Assembly: GCA_963682025.1 (NCBI GenBank)
Contig: OY821519.1
Span: 166,535,279-166,599,278, forward strand
Length of the DNA stretch: 64,000 nt
Reading direction: 5' to 3'
Origin: Cordilura impudica
Taxonomy: Eukaryota; Arthropoda; Insecta; Diptera; Scathophagidae
This document shows, in pieces, positions 44,001-56,384 of the stretch. The notes beneath the pieces were generated by a model. The model saw nothing but the letters and a program-made list of their open reading frames with translations, was not told the origin of the DNA and made no database searches. The translations under genes were made by a program, and so were the position numbers. The stretch's first letter is position 1. Every line of letters begins with the position of its first letter.

Positions 44001-47000
44001 TTAATTTAATTTAATTTAATTTAATTTAATTTAATTTAATTTAATTTAATTTAATTTAATTTAATTTAATTTAATTTAATTTAATTTAATTTAATTTAAT
44101 TTAATTTAATTTAATTTAATTTAATTTAATTTAATTTAATTTAATTTAATTTAATTTAATTTAATTTAATTTAATTTAATTTAATTTAATTTAATTTAAT
44201 TTAATTTAATTTAATTTAATTTATTTAATTTAATTTAATTTAATTTAATTTAATTTAATTTAATTTAATTTAATTTAATTTAATTTAATTTAATTTAATT
44301 TAATTTAATTTAATTTAATTTAATTTAATTTAATTTAATTTAATTTAATTTAATTTAATTTAATTTAATTTAATTTAATTTAATTTAATTTAATTTAATT
44401 TAATTTAATTTAATTTAATTTAATTTAATTTAATTTAATTTGAAAAAATTAATTTAATTTAATTTAATTTAATTTAATTTAATTTAATTAATTTAATTTA
44501 ATTTAATTTAATTTAATTTAATTTAATTTAATTTAATTTAATTTAATTTAATTTAATTTAATTTAATTTATTTAATTTAATTTAATTTAATTTAATTTAA
44601 TTTAATTTAATTTAATTTAATTTAATTTAATTTAATTTAATTTAATTTAATTTAATTTAATTTAATTTAATTTAATTTAATTTAATTTAATTTAATTTAA
44701 TTTAATTTAATTTAATTTAATTTAATTTAATTTAATTTAATTTAATTTAATTTAATTTAATTTAATTTAATTTAATTTAATTTAATTTAATTTAATTTAA
44801 TTTAATTTAATTTAATTTAATTTAATTTAATTTAATTTAATTTAATTTAATTTAATTTAATTTAATTTAATTTAATTTAATTTAATTTAATTTAATTTAA
44901 TTTAATTTAATTTAATTTAATTTAATTTAATTTAATTTAATTTAATTTAATTTAATTTAATTTAATTTAATTTAATTTAATTTAATTTAATTTAATTTAA
45001 TTTAATTTAATTTAATTTAATTTAATTTAATTTAATTTAATTTAATTTAATTTAATTTAATTTAATTTAATTTAATTTAATTTAATTTAATTTAATTTAA
45101 TTTAATTTAATTTAATTTAATTTAATTTAATTTAATTTAATTTAATTTAATTTAATTTTAATTTAATTTAATTTAATTTAATTTAATTTAATTTAATTTA
45201 ATTTAATTTAATTTAATTTAATTTAATTTAATTTAATTTAATTTAATTTAATTTAATTTAATTTAATTTAATTTAATTTAATTTAATTTAATTTAATTTA
45301 ATTTAATTTAATTTAATTTAATTTAATTTAATTTAATTTAATTTAATTTAATTTAATTTAATTTAATTTAATTTAATTTAATTTAATTTAATTTAATTTA
45401 ATTTAATTTAATTTAATTTAATTTAATTTATTTTAATTTAATTTAATTTAATTTAATTTAATTTAATGTAATTTAATTTAATGTAATTTAATTTAATTTA
45501 ATTTAATTAAATTTAATTTAATTTAATTTAATTTAATTTAATTTAATTTAATTTAATTTAATTTAATATAATATAATTTAATTTAATTTAATTTAATTTA
45601 ATTTAATTTAATTTAATTTAATTTAATTTAATTTAATTTAATTTAATTAATTTAATTAATTTAATTTAATTTGATTTAGTTTAATTTAATTTAATTTAAT
45701 TTAATTTAATTTAATTTAATTTAATTTAATTTAATTTAATTTAATTTAATTTAATTTAATTTAATTTAATTTAATTTAATTTAATTTAATTTAATTTAAT
45801 TTAATTTAATTTAATTTAATTTAATTTAATTTAATTTAATTTAATTTAATTTAATTTAATTTAATTTAATTTAACTTAATTTAATTTAATTTAATTTAAT
45901 TTAATTTAATTTAATTTAATTTAATTTAATTTAATTTAATTTAATTTAATTTAATTTAATTTAATTTAATTTAATTTAATTTAATTTAATTTAATTTAAT
46001 TTAATTTAATTTAATTTAATTTAATTTAATTTAATTTAATTTAATTTAATTTAATTTAATTTAATTTAATTTAATTTAATTTAATTTAATTTAATTTAAT
46101 TTAATTTAATTTAATTTAATTTAATTTAATTTAATTTAATTTAATTTAATTTAATTTAATTTAATTTAATTTAATTTAATTTAATTTAATTTAATTTAAT
46201 ATAATATAATTTAATTTAATTTAATTTAATTTAATTAATTTAATTAATTTAATTAATTTAATTAATTTAATTTAATTTGATTTAGTTTAATTTAATTTAA
46301 TTTAATTTAATTTAATTTAATTTAATTTAATTTAATTTAATTTAATTTAATTTAATTTAATTTAATTTAATTTAATTTAATGTAATTTAATTTAATTTCA
46401 TTTAATTTCATTTAATTTAAGTTAATTTAATTTAATTTAATTTAATTTAATTTAATTTAATTTAATTTAATTTAATTTAATTTAATTTAATATAATTTAA
46501 TTTAATTTAATTTAATTTAATTTAATTTAATTTAATTAGTTTAATTTAATTTGATTTAATTTAATTTAGTTTAATTTAATTTAATTTAATTTAATTTAAT
46601 TTAATTTAATTTAATTTAATTTAATTTAATTTAATTTAATTTAATTTAATTTAATTTAATTTAATTTAATTTAATTTAATTTAATTTAATTTAATTTAAT
46701 TTAATTTAATTTAATTTAATTTAATTTAATTTAATTTAATTTAATTTAATTTAATTTAATTTAATTTAATTAATTTAATTTAATTTAATTTAATTTAATT
46801 TAATTTAATTTAATTTAATTTAATTTAATTTAATTTAATTTAATTTAATTTAATTTAATTTAATTTAATTTAATTTAATTTAATTTAATTTAATTTAATT
46901 TAATTTAATTTAATTTAATTTAATTTAATTTAATTTAATTTAATTTAATTTAATTTAATTTAATTTAATTTAATTTAATTTAATTTAATTTAATTTAATT

Positions 47001-49050
47001 TAATTTAATTTAATTTAATTTAATTTAATTTAATTTAATTTAATTTAATTTAATTTAATTTAATTTAATTTAATTTAATTTAATTTAATTTAATTTAATT
47101 TAATTTAATTTAATTTAATTTAATTTAATTTAATTTAATTTAATTTAATTTAATTTAATTTAATTTAATTTAATTTAATTTAATTTAATTTAATTTAATT
47201 TAATTTAATTTAATTTAATTTAATTTAATTTAATTTAATTTAATTTAATTTAATTTAATTTAATTTAATTTAATTTAATTTAATTTAATTTAATTTAATT
47301 TAATTTAATTTAATTTAATTTAATTTAATTTAATTTAATTTAATTTAATTTAATTTAATTTAATTTAATTTAATTTAATTTAATTTAATTTAATTTAATT
47401 TAATTTAATTTAATTTAATTTAATTTAATTTAATTTAATTTAATTTAATTTAATTTAATTTAATTTAATTTAATTTAATTTAATTTAATTTAATTTAATT
47501 TAATTTAATTTAATTTAATTTAATTTAATTTAATTTAATTTAATTTAATTTAATTTAATTTAATTTAATTTAATTTAATTTAATTTAATTTAATTTAATT
47601 TAATTTAATTTAATTTAATTTAATTTAATTTAATTTAATTTAATTTAATTTAATTTAATTTAATTTAATTTAATTTAATTTAATTTAATTTAATTTAATT
47701 TAATTTAATTTAATTTAATTTAATTTAATTTAATTTATTTAATTTAATTTAATTTAATTTAATTTAATTTAATTTAATTTAATTTAATTTAATTTAATTT
47801 AATTTAATTTAATTTAATTTAATTTAATTTAATTTAATTTAATTTAATTTAATTTAATTTAATTTAATTTAATTTAATTTAATTTAATTTAATTTAATTT
47901 AATTTAATTTAATTTAATTTAATTTAATTTAATTTAATTTAATTTAATTTAATTTAATTTAATTTAATTTAATTTAATTTAATTTAATTTAATTTAATTT
48001 AATTTAATTAATTTAATTTAATTTAATTTAATTTAATTTAATTTAATTTAATTTAATTTAATTTAATTTAATTTAATTTAATTTAATTTAATTTAATTTA
48101 ATTTAATTTAATTTAATTTAATTTAATTTAATTTAATTTAATTTAATTTAATTTAATTTAATTTAATTTAATTTAATTTAATTTAATTTAATTTAATTTA
48201 ATTTAATTTAATTTAATTTAATTTAATTTAATTTAATTTAAATTAATTTAATTTAATTTAATTTAATTTAATTTAATTTGATTTAATTTAATTTAATTTA
48301 ATTTAATTTAATGTAATTTAATTTAACTTAATTTAATTTAACTTAATTTAATTTAATTTAATTTAATTTAATTTAATTTAATTTAATTTAATTTAATTTA
48401 ATTTAATTTAATTTAATTTAATTTAATTTAATTTAATTTAATTTAATTTAATTTAATTTAATTTAATTTAATTTAATTTAATTTAATTTAATGTAATTTA
48501 ATGTAATTTAATTTAATTTAATTTAATTTAATTTAATTTAATTTAATTTAATTTAATGTAATTTAATTTAATTTAATTTAAGTTAATTTAATTTAATATA
48601 ATTTAATTTAATTTAATATAATTTAATTTAATATAATTTAATTTAATTTAATTTAATTTAATTTAATTTAATTTAATTAATTTAATTTAATTTGATTTAA
48701 TTTAATTTAGTTTAATTTAATTTAGTTTAATTTAATTTAATTTAATTTAATTTAATTTAGTTTAATTTAATTTAATTTGATTTGATTTATTTTAATTTAA
48801 TTTAATTTAATTTAATTTAATATAATTTAATTCAATTCAATTCAATTCAGTTCGATTCAATTTAATTTAATTTAGTTAAATATATTTTAATTTAATACAA
48901 TTTAATTTAATTTAATTTTATATAATTTTATATAATTTAATATAATTTAATATAATTTAATTTAATTTAATACAATTTAATTTAATTTAGTTTAATTTAA
49001 TTTAATTTTATATAATTTAATATAATTTAATTTAATTTGATTTAATTTAG
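35049..49050. repeat. 14-kb (AATTT)n pentanucleotide satellite
   Basis: Almost uninterrupted TTTAA/AATTT units from 35049 to 49050, with a 200-N assembly gap at 38733-38932. Variants are clustered: units with G or C (TGTAA, TTCAA, TTTAG, TTTGA, ACTTA) and phase shifts (ATTAA, TATAA) concentrate around 36530-36900, 38420-38550, 45420-46560 and above all 48240-49050. The left edge is abrupt and pure; the right edge is highly degenerate. It carries no genes. Confidence 0.98.
38733..38932. other. Assembly gap (200 N)
   Basis: Exactly 200 unknown bases inside the satellite; a round number that usually marks a gap of unknown true length. Confidence 0.98.
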
Positions 49051-49228
49051 GGTTTTTATTTTATGAATCTCTCTTATATATTATAGCATTTCATACATAT
49101 GTGGGTAAAAAACCTTTTAAAAATAAAAACTGCAATATATTTTAATATCATTTGTGTCTGTTTATTCTTATTTTTTACTAATACTATGTTTTTCTTACTT
49201 AAATAACAATGAAAAGCAATTATAATTA

Positions 49229-50576
49229 TTATTCATTTGATTCAAATATTGATTGCAAATATTCCATATTTTGTTCTGTGTTATTTCTGTTCCTTAGTAG
49301 TTTTTTGACTTCTTCGTCGATATCCCACTTTCCATTGCTTTCGAATACTGGAGATGAACGGATGACGTTGCCAATAATATATTAAATAGATCTTCATTTG
49401 TGAAATTTCGTGAAATTTTTCTAGTATTGTGCACTCTATCAAATCTGTAATCCCTTTTCATTTTTTCCTGAGCCTCGTCTGATAGATCTCCAAGTGGCAC
49501 AAAATGATATTTAATGACATCTTCTGCATGATAAAGGTTTTTTGAACTGTTGCAGACATATTTTTCTTGGTTTTATATATTTTTGCAGTTTCCTTAGCAT
49601 AATCTTAAATTTTTCTAGAGTCAATTTCTTCATTGCACGCAAGTACTTCTAGGAATATTTTAAATCTGAAAATAAGGTTTAAATCCACTCCTGTTATTTC
49701 AGATGCTGTTTCTGGATCTGAAAAGGATCTTCTTTCGGTATTGCCATCATAATCAATCCAAATTTGCGATATTTGTCTTGAACATGTTTCTTTTTTGAAC
49801 TTCTTAACTCTGTTGGTTTCGTTTTTTCTTATTGATCCTGAAGACTCGAAATCCAAATCATAACTGATTTTTAGTATGTGTTCCATAATTCGTATTCTTG
49901 GATGTAGTGGTGATAATCCAAATTCATATGCATCGGTATTATCTAATGATTTTGTCGGGACTTGATTTAGTTGGCTTGATGTTGTTTGGCATATAATGCA
50001 GCTGGATGCAGCCTTCGTGTAAGTAAAAGCCTGATCTACTTTTCCATCTATCATTGTCAGCATTAATTGGTAGCTTACTTCAATTTGCTGCCCATCTAAC
50101 TGTAATTGTAATGGGTATAGTGTTGCAATTTGGACCTTGATATCAGTAACTTCTTTGTTAACGGCATCATGAGTTTCTTTTTCGAATACAAATTTGATTG
50201 GCCTGCAGTATTTCATAGAAATATTTTTTTTCCAAATATCCTTTGTTTGTGTTGTACTAGTCGAAGGCTCTGAATCTTCCAAAAATCTTTTTCATCGCAA
50301 TGGTACAAATGATACCATGAACATACCTCAGTCGGAAATATTTTCACATACTACTTGTTGATATTGTTTTTGTACTGAAGAACCATCAAGTTTCCGCCTC
50401 TTAGATCTATCGCCGCAGTTGTCCAATGATTTGCGTGGTCTTCCAGCCTTATCTAGCTTTGCTCTTTCTGCAGCGACAGTAAGTTGGCCTTCTAACCAGT
50501 TTGCACTTTTTATATAAAAATCTTGTTTACTGTACCTTTTTTTGTAGCATTTTTTTAGTGCTTTGGCGAATTTCAA
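49229..50576 (-). pseudogene. Transib (RAG1-related) transposase, deleted
   Basis: Three pieces in order. 50576-50328 N-terminus: KSANWLEGQLTVAAERAKLD, then GRPRKSLDNCGDRSKRRKLD. 50282-49605: MKYCRPIKFVFEKETHD, QLMLTMIDGKVDQAFTYTKA (probable second catalytic Asp in MIDGK), SSCIICQTTS, EFGLSPLHPRIRIMEHILKI (probable catalytic Glu), SDPETASEITGVDLNLIFRF. 49500-49229: FVPLGDLSDEAQEKMKRDYR to EYLQSIFESNE and stop. The segment expected between pieces 1 and 2, including the first catalytic Asp (GFDGSSG-type), and a shorter segment before VPLGDLS are missing. The protein is therefore inactive. It would excise and insert DNA by a hairpin mechanism related to V(D)J recombination. Confidence 0.8.
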
Positions 50577-51364
50577 TTTAATTTTATTTTCAGTTTAATT
50601 TTATTTTAATGTAACTAAGGACATCTTCCTGGTTTTCATTTCTAAAATAGTCTTCGGCCAGTTCTTTATAACAGAAGCTCTCCATATTTCTCTGAATATT
50701 TTTATTTGCGATTGTTATTGCTGAAACATAATATACCAATTGAGTTTGTATGCAAATGTCACTTTCTTGTAAGCCTTCTCATAAGGGTGGTGTATCTTGT
50801 AAGCAGATATTACTGTTAATGGAACAAATAATGACTATTATAAGCTACAAAATACCTAAAACACAAATTTAACACACCATTGTATAGGGCTGTTTAAATT
50901 ACCGTAGTTTGAAATTTTTTTGAGTAATTTCATTAAAATGAGAAAAGAGTTCTACCCACGGGTCGTCACGAGTACAAAAGTATATATAGGGTTAACGAGG
51001 ACACGTTCACCTTCCTCCGGGTGGTATACGTTTCTTGTCCCCTAATATTAAACGGTTGACTGTAACCACTTACAACAACTAAACACTACAATCCTACCAA
51101 CCTTGTAAAAAGGGCCGCTGGTCATTATCGATGATAACTTGCGAGTGGTAACCATTTATGTTTAATTTAAAAAATAATTCACCTTTTTCTGAGATTAAAA
51201 AACAGTTGAGTTTGACAGCATGCCACGCCCACAATTTGCAATAGTTTGCTAAGTTTTTGGCTACCTTAATATGAATATATTAGCCACAAAATGGCGTTAA
51301 GGTTTTAAAAATCGGTAATAAAATTAGACTTTTGGCCAATGAAATCAAAATTTCAGGCACAGTG
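50577..51364 (-). repeat. Transib 5' terminal non-coding region (copy A)
   Basis: Shared with 60639-61596 in inverted orientation. Includes GTAACTAAGGACATCTTCCT (near the coding start), ACCACCCTTATGAGAAGG and, near the end, GACTTTTGGCC/GGCCAAAAGTC and the terminal CACTGTG. No gene. Confidence 0.75.
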
Positions 51365-51663
51365 CCACGTCGTGACACAAAGCGATTGAAGGCAGCTAGG
51401 AATGCAGAAGTGTACAAATCTGATGTGGCTTCTAAGTGTACCGCCTCTGTAGAAAAGCAGTCAAATATGCACACATATCCTTTTGTAATCCGACATGCTC
51501 TTCCGGGGTAACTTTTTATGTCGAAAGGACCTGCAAAATCGATGCCAGGTTGTGTAAGTGGACCGGAAATTTCAGATCTAACAGATAATGCAGCCATTAT
51601 CAGTTCCTTACACATTTTCTTGTATAAAAGACTGAATTTACATTTGATAATTGTAGTTTTCAT
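51365..51663 (-). pseudogene. BEL-2 integrase core (truncated)
   Basis: MAALSVRSEISGPLTQPGID, then [20 protein letters not shown] (first catalytic Asp in GIDFAGP), [20 protein letters not shown] and FLAAFNRFVSRRG, where the Transib terminus begins. The second Asp and the Glu are therefore absent. Confidence 0.85.
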
Positions 51664-51983
51664 CAGATTTTTGACGTTTGGAATCCAGTACTGATTCCGG
51701 ATAATACGAAGAACTAACTGATTATCTCCACGAAGGATAACGCCGTGAACGAATTTGACTAAGAGTCGCGAATACTGACAATTTTAAGGAAAAATTATAG
51801 GATGTTCCTCGTTGTAGGATAGTCCTGGAGCATTTTGCGGTCTACCGCATGACCGAAATAACCCTTCTTGATCTCGAAATGGACTTTTTTAAAGACAATG
51901 CTTGCTATTTATTAGGATAGAACGTTTTTTGGTAAGTAGCAACAATTTCAGAACTAGTTACAATAATCGATTCTTTGTGAAAT

Positions 51984-52640
51984 CTAGAGCGACATGCCGG
52001 ATGTGTTTGGTAATAAAATCGATAAATATGCTATGATTCTCATTGCCCTTGAATAGGAGGAAAAACGTTCTATAATATAGTCAAAATTTTTGAAGTAAGT
52101 AAAATGGACTTTCGTGTGCTTTCTTTTCAGATCAGTTTCTGGAAAAACTTTTGAATTAGGGCAATTGCAATTTATATTGGAATCTTGGAGCCAATGCGGT
52201 CCGTGCCACCAAAGGTCATTGTGAATGATATCCTGATGAAAAATACCACGGCTAGCTAAATCTGCAGGATTATTTTCTGATGTGACGTGATACCAATGCT
52301 GAGGTTCACCTATCTGAACTATTTTTGAAATTAGTGACAAAGATCAACCACGAACAAGGGGGTTTAGCTAGCCAGGAAAGCACAATTGTGGAGTCAGTCC
52401 AACAGAAAGTAGAGTAGTTGTCAATATCTAACTTTGGAATAAGGTTCAGTCATTTCTGCTAGAAGAACGGCTCCACAGAGCTCAAATCGAGGAATGGAAA
52501 GCGTTTTAACAGGCGCAACTTTTGTCTTTCAAGAGACCAAGTGAGTGGATATGGACTTGCCGTTAGCTATTCGGATGTATAATGCTGCCGCGTATTCTTT
52601 TTCGGATGCATCGCAGAATCCATTGAATTCAATTTCAGTA
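51984..52640 (-). pseudogene. BEL-2 RNase H and connecting domain
   Basis: 52640-52340 in broken frames gives EFNGFCDASEKEYAAALYI-type RNase H residues and LSIPRFELCGAVLLAEM; 51984-52340 continues HWYHVTSENNPADLASRGIF and NDLWWHGPHWLQDSN. Stops and shifts separate them. 51664-51983, between this and the integrase, holds a broken zinc-binding/linker segment. Confidence 0.75.
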
Positions 52641-52807
52641 TTTGGAATTCCCGTATGTCAATTGTTTATTAATTGGATTGAAAAGTTTTCCACTGAGAAA
52701 GGCACTCTGGAGAAAGGACGTCATCTCAATCTGTTCCTTCGATCCATATTTTCTGCATAAGTCTGGCAATTTAAGATAAGTCTTCTCGTTTTGTATATTT
52801 GGAAGAT

Positions 52808-53230
52808 TCAGGAAAAAGTTTCGTTGTAAAATAAAATGAATCCGACCGAGCGTTCCGACGGATTTCCAAAGTTTTCGCTGTACTCAAAGTCGAGGAAATC
52901 TTTATTAAGGAGATGTTCTGGCGGGAGATCTGCAACGACGTCTTTGGAATTTGCTGTCCATGTTCTCAATGAAAAACCAGCTGATTTAAGAGCTAGGCTA
53001 AGCTTCTTTTTTATTTGCTTCTGGAATAGAGTAAGCGTGGCAAGTACTTCATCAACATACATATAATTTCGAAGAATGTTGCTAGCAATTGCTGCTTCAA
53101 CATCAAAGCCAGTAGTGATATGGTCCGAATACTTAAATATGGAGCACAGTTGACTCCAAAGGATGATTTGATTTCGATCTTTTCGTAATATATTTTTTTT
53201 TGCAAAAAATGTGTTCTAGATTCACTAATT
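52808..53230 (-). pseudogene. BEL-2 reverse transcriptase, palm
   Basis: 53259-53011 carries SSFGVNCAPYLSIRTISLLA; 53062-52808 carries MYVDEVLATLTLFQKQIKKK and LKSAGFSLRTWTANSKDVVA. The active-site motif is YVDE instead of YVDD, a change expected to abolish activity. The N-terminal RT half lies on the other side of a LINE insertion (55250-55530) and the part between NASxK and the palm is missing. Confidence 0.8.
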
Positions 53231-55249
53231 GATTTGATTGATGATATTATTTTTTTCAAATTTTTAAGCTTATAAATAATACAACAATTGCTTAAAAAAT
53301 ACAGATATTGATTAAATCATAGAAAGACATGACATTTTATGTTGTGTGTCTGATTGGCATTAGTACATTTAATTAATAATAATTAATTAAAAAATAATAA
53401 AATAATAATTCATTTTTCATTCTTTAAATTTAATAAACAAGAAAAACTAAAATATTAACAGGAAAATATATGAATTTTATGCGAATTCAGCTAGGATAAG
53501 ATTGGTATATTTTAAGCTGTTTAATAAATATCTATATAAACGCATGTAATCTTTGGCATTTAAAATTTCACAAACTTCTTCAGTATTTAAACTTCTTTTA
53601 CCAAAATAATAAAATCGTTCGTTAGCAAAAATTGTACATTTGCCAATAATGTGAGCAGTGTTTTCTTCTTCATTCAGGTTGCATATGGAACAATTGATAT
53701 TTGAAACATTTTGAAAGCTTTAAATGCAATAGACCACTTCTCGCCTTTAAAATAGTGCTTACAAAATGAGCACTATTACCATCTATAAAATAAGGAGATG
53801 TATAGTACTGTAGTTATGGATACATGTCATGAAATCTGGAGTTTCTGGCGCATTGTGTGAACTTATCAATTTCCATATTTCTTAGAGATTCAAGCATAAC
53901 CCGGTGATGTTGAGCCAAATTAGGTCTCCATGTCTCAAAAATAAGTGTAATTCCAATTTGGTAACATAAAGAAGACCAGTGTTGAAACGAAGAAGATTTG
54001 GTACGCACAGTTTCTTCGGCTAATAGTCGAGGCAATCTATTTGTACTAAGGTTAAAAACCTTTCTAATGTACGAAAAATGTAAATGTAAAGTACCAAGAA
54101 ATATTGAGGGAAAATTAGTTTCAATATGCAGCATGTAGGTAGGCGTATTCATTGCAAGGAAGAGCATTTTTTTTTAAATATCTTAACAATTTTTCTACTT
54201 CTTCAAAACTACGATAGCCCCATATTTGTGCTCCATAACACAATATTGACTTCGCAGCTGTATCAAATATTTTAAGTTTATTTGAGAAAGATATTTTATG
54301 GTGAAAAATATAACTTAACCAATTTGCGTTTATGTCAGTTTCAGAGGATGAGAGTTTAGACTCGAGATGCTTTATGAAAGATAGGTTACAAGTAATGGAG
54401 ATACCCAAATATTTGTTGTATTCGTTCACTATCTCTATTACAATATTCCCAAATTTCCAACTTAAATCTCTGGGAATTCTGTTCGCTTTTCTAAATACAA
54501 TGATTTTAGAATTATTAAGGTTGATTTTTAGGCTCCACTGACAGCAGTACTCATACAGGGCATTAATCATCCCCTGCAACTCGATTGGCGAATCCGATAA
54601 AAGAACTATGTGATCGGCATACAATAATACTTTAAAAACTGTCCCAGCAATGGTAATGCCATAACGTAAATAGTCATGGAGATCATTTATATATAATGAG
54701 AAAAGGGTGGGGCTTAAAAGGCATCCTTGCTTAACACCCTGCGAGACTATAAAAGGAACAGATAATGAGCATTCATCCCATACCTGACTAGTTGTACCTT
54801 CATATAGATTACGCAGTAAATTTACTAATTTGTTAGACAATCCTAATTTGTTTAGTTTATACCAAAGAGCATTTCGAGTGATCATATCAAAAGCTGATGA
54901 AAAATCCACAAAGAATGCATAAGTCTTCTTTCCTGAATTAAAATTTATATTCACAATATACGTAAGATTGAATAGATTGTCAATAGTGGAGTAATCTTTA
55001 CGAAAACCTGCTTGGTACTCGATGAGGATGTTATTGCAGTCAATCCAACTATTAATCCGATTAAGAATGAGCCCCGTAAAAATTTTATAAACGGCATCAA
55101 GCAACGAAATTCCTCTGTAATTAGATACAGTATTAGGATCACCCTTTTTAAAACATGGAATCATTAAAGATTGTCTAGATTCACTATATTTGTCTGTACA
55201 TCTTTTGGATGTCAGCATTAAGCAGCAGATTAAGTATCAAGAGAGTTTA
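53230..55249 (-). mobile_element. LINE inserted in BEL-2 RT
   Basis: 5'-truncated LINE on the minus strand: RT and C-terminal domain only, ending in an A/ATCA-rich tail near 53230-53265. The BEL-2 RT lies on both sides. No endonuclease domain remains. Confidence 0.75.
53477..55218 (-). pseudogene. LINE-2 reverse transcriptase and C-terminal zinc knuckle
   Basis: 54121-55218 is a 365-codon open RT: LMIPCFKKGDPNTVSNYRGI, then AGFRKDYSTIDNLFNL, AFFVDFSSAFDMITRNALWY, VSQGVKQGCLLSPTLFSLYI, LLYADHIVLLSD. The catalytic YADD has become YADH. A frameshift at ~54150 leads to MLFLAMNTPTYMLHIETNFP and RLPRLLAEETVRTKSSSFQH, then, after more breaks, a CCHC-type C-terminus (CSICNLNEEENTAHIIGKC) and a stop at 53477. 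Belongs to the APE-type LINEs (I/R1/jockey group). Confidence 0.85.
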
Positions 55250-55530
55250 ACTTAACCCATTGTAGAATGGAGATGAAGCATTCTGTTTTAAGCACCGGAT
55301 AATGAGGTAAGTAATAATGCGACGGAAATTTAAGTGCACATATTCTTGTACAACGTCATCATATTCATTTTTAAGGGATAGAGTTCGAAGTAATCTAGCT
55401 TAATTTCTATAGAACTGTGCAATGGCACTCGTTCGGGATTGACCAAGATGGAGTTTTTCAGGATATCCTTCCTTAAATGGCAACGAAACATATCTGCCAT
55501 CTTTATCCCTTTTGTGGTCCTAACGTACAT
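55250..55530 (-). pseudogene. BEL-2 RT, N-terminal part
   Basis: In shifting frames: GRYVSLPFKEGYPEKLHLGQ, SRTSAIAQFYRN, LRTLSLKNEYDDVVQEYVHL, the RT-entry region of BEL/Pao. A continuous frame (55330-55530) covers the same bases but mostly in the wrong phase. It ends where the LINE begins. Confidence 0.7.
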
Positions 55531-55536
55531 ATCATC

Positions 55537-56384
55537 TCAGAATTTATTGGACGAGGACATCAAGTTCTTCTGTGGAAGATTCTCTACCTCCCCAAAACGT
55601 GGGATCTCTTTATGTAGAGAGATCTTGCACATATACGACGCTAATGTGGAATAAGATATGGATAAACTAAATGCAATTGGACCAGTAAGTATCCATCCGA
55701 ATACAGTTTCTTGCGCCATTAAGGAGCCACAAACTTCACGTTTTATCCCCGAAAGCATTATTGATGGAATCAAATCACGACCAATCAGGATGCCAATTTT
55801 AGAACTATTATAAAATTGAAGGTCAGCTAGCTGGATCTCGGGAACATTGGAAAATATTGATGATTCTACAGTTTGAGTTGGAAGATTACCTGCTAAATTT
55901 GAAACGACTAAAGCGTTAACAGATATATCCACATTTTCATTAAATCTAGAGTTCAGTACTAATGAACATTCCCATTTAACCTTAGCAGATATAGTGTAGT
56001 TTAATCCTGAAATTTTAATCCAGAATCTATAAGTCCTCTTGCTTTATATTTCATATTTAAATGGCTTATATTTACTATTGCAATATCTAGCAACACACCC
56101 TTAGAATTTGAAGAGAAACCATTTCGAACCATCCCAGCCTCTGAACTATTTGTGGATTGAATTGGATGAGAATTCGACCTAGTTGAAAATGGAGCTGAGT
56201 TTGGGTTAAGGTTGCAATTGGTGCTCGTAATTTCTTTATGCAGCAAAGCATTATGACGTTTGTTGCATTTAAAACAATTGTGCTTACTATTACAACTTTT
56301 CGCGCTATGAGTTATCGAGAAACAATTTAAGCATAATCTCAGCTTTTTAATTTCCGAAAACCTCAAAGAGTAGGTAATTTTCAT
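55537..56384 (-). pseudogene. BEL-2 nucleocapsid and protease region
   Basis: 56001-56384: zinc knuckles LRLCLNCFSITHSAKSC and HNCFKCNKRHNALLH, a Ser/Asn-rich linker, and the protease start YKARGLIDSG with the catalytic DSG. A frameshift follows at ~56005. 55537-55932 continues AGNLPTQTVESSIFSNVPEI, IGILIGRDLIPSIMLSGIKR and SLMAQETVFGWILTG. Unlike the first BEL element, this one keeps a canonical DSG. Confidence 0.8.

Larger units (their letters stand above)
49051..51364 (-). mobile_element. Transib DNA transposon, copy A (defective)
   Basis: Its 5' end on the minus strand is CACTGTGCCTGAAATTT at 51364, fitting the Transib terminal consensus CACWRTG. It runs left through ~790 bp of 5' non-coding sequence, then transposase pieces to a stop at 49229, then into the satellite at 49050, so the 3' terminal repeat is lost. 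It interrupts a BEL integrase at 51365. The first ~730 bp are shared with copy B (60639-61596). Confidence 0.75.

Noticed and set aside
35049..49050. CRISPR array, telomere repeat or coding repeat
   Set aside because: A 5-bp A/T-only unit without spacers; not the TTAGG-type telomere; translation is full of stops.
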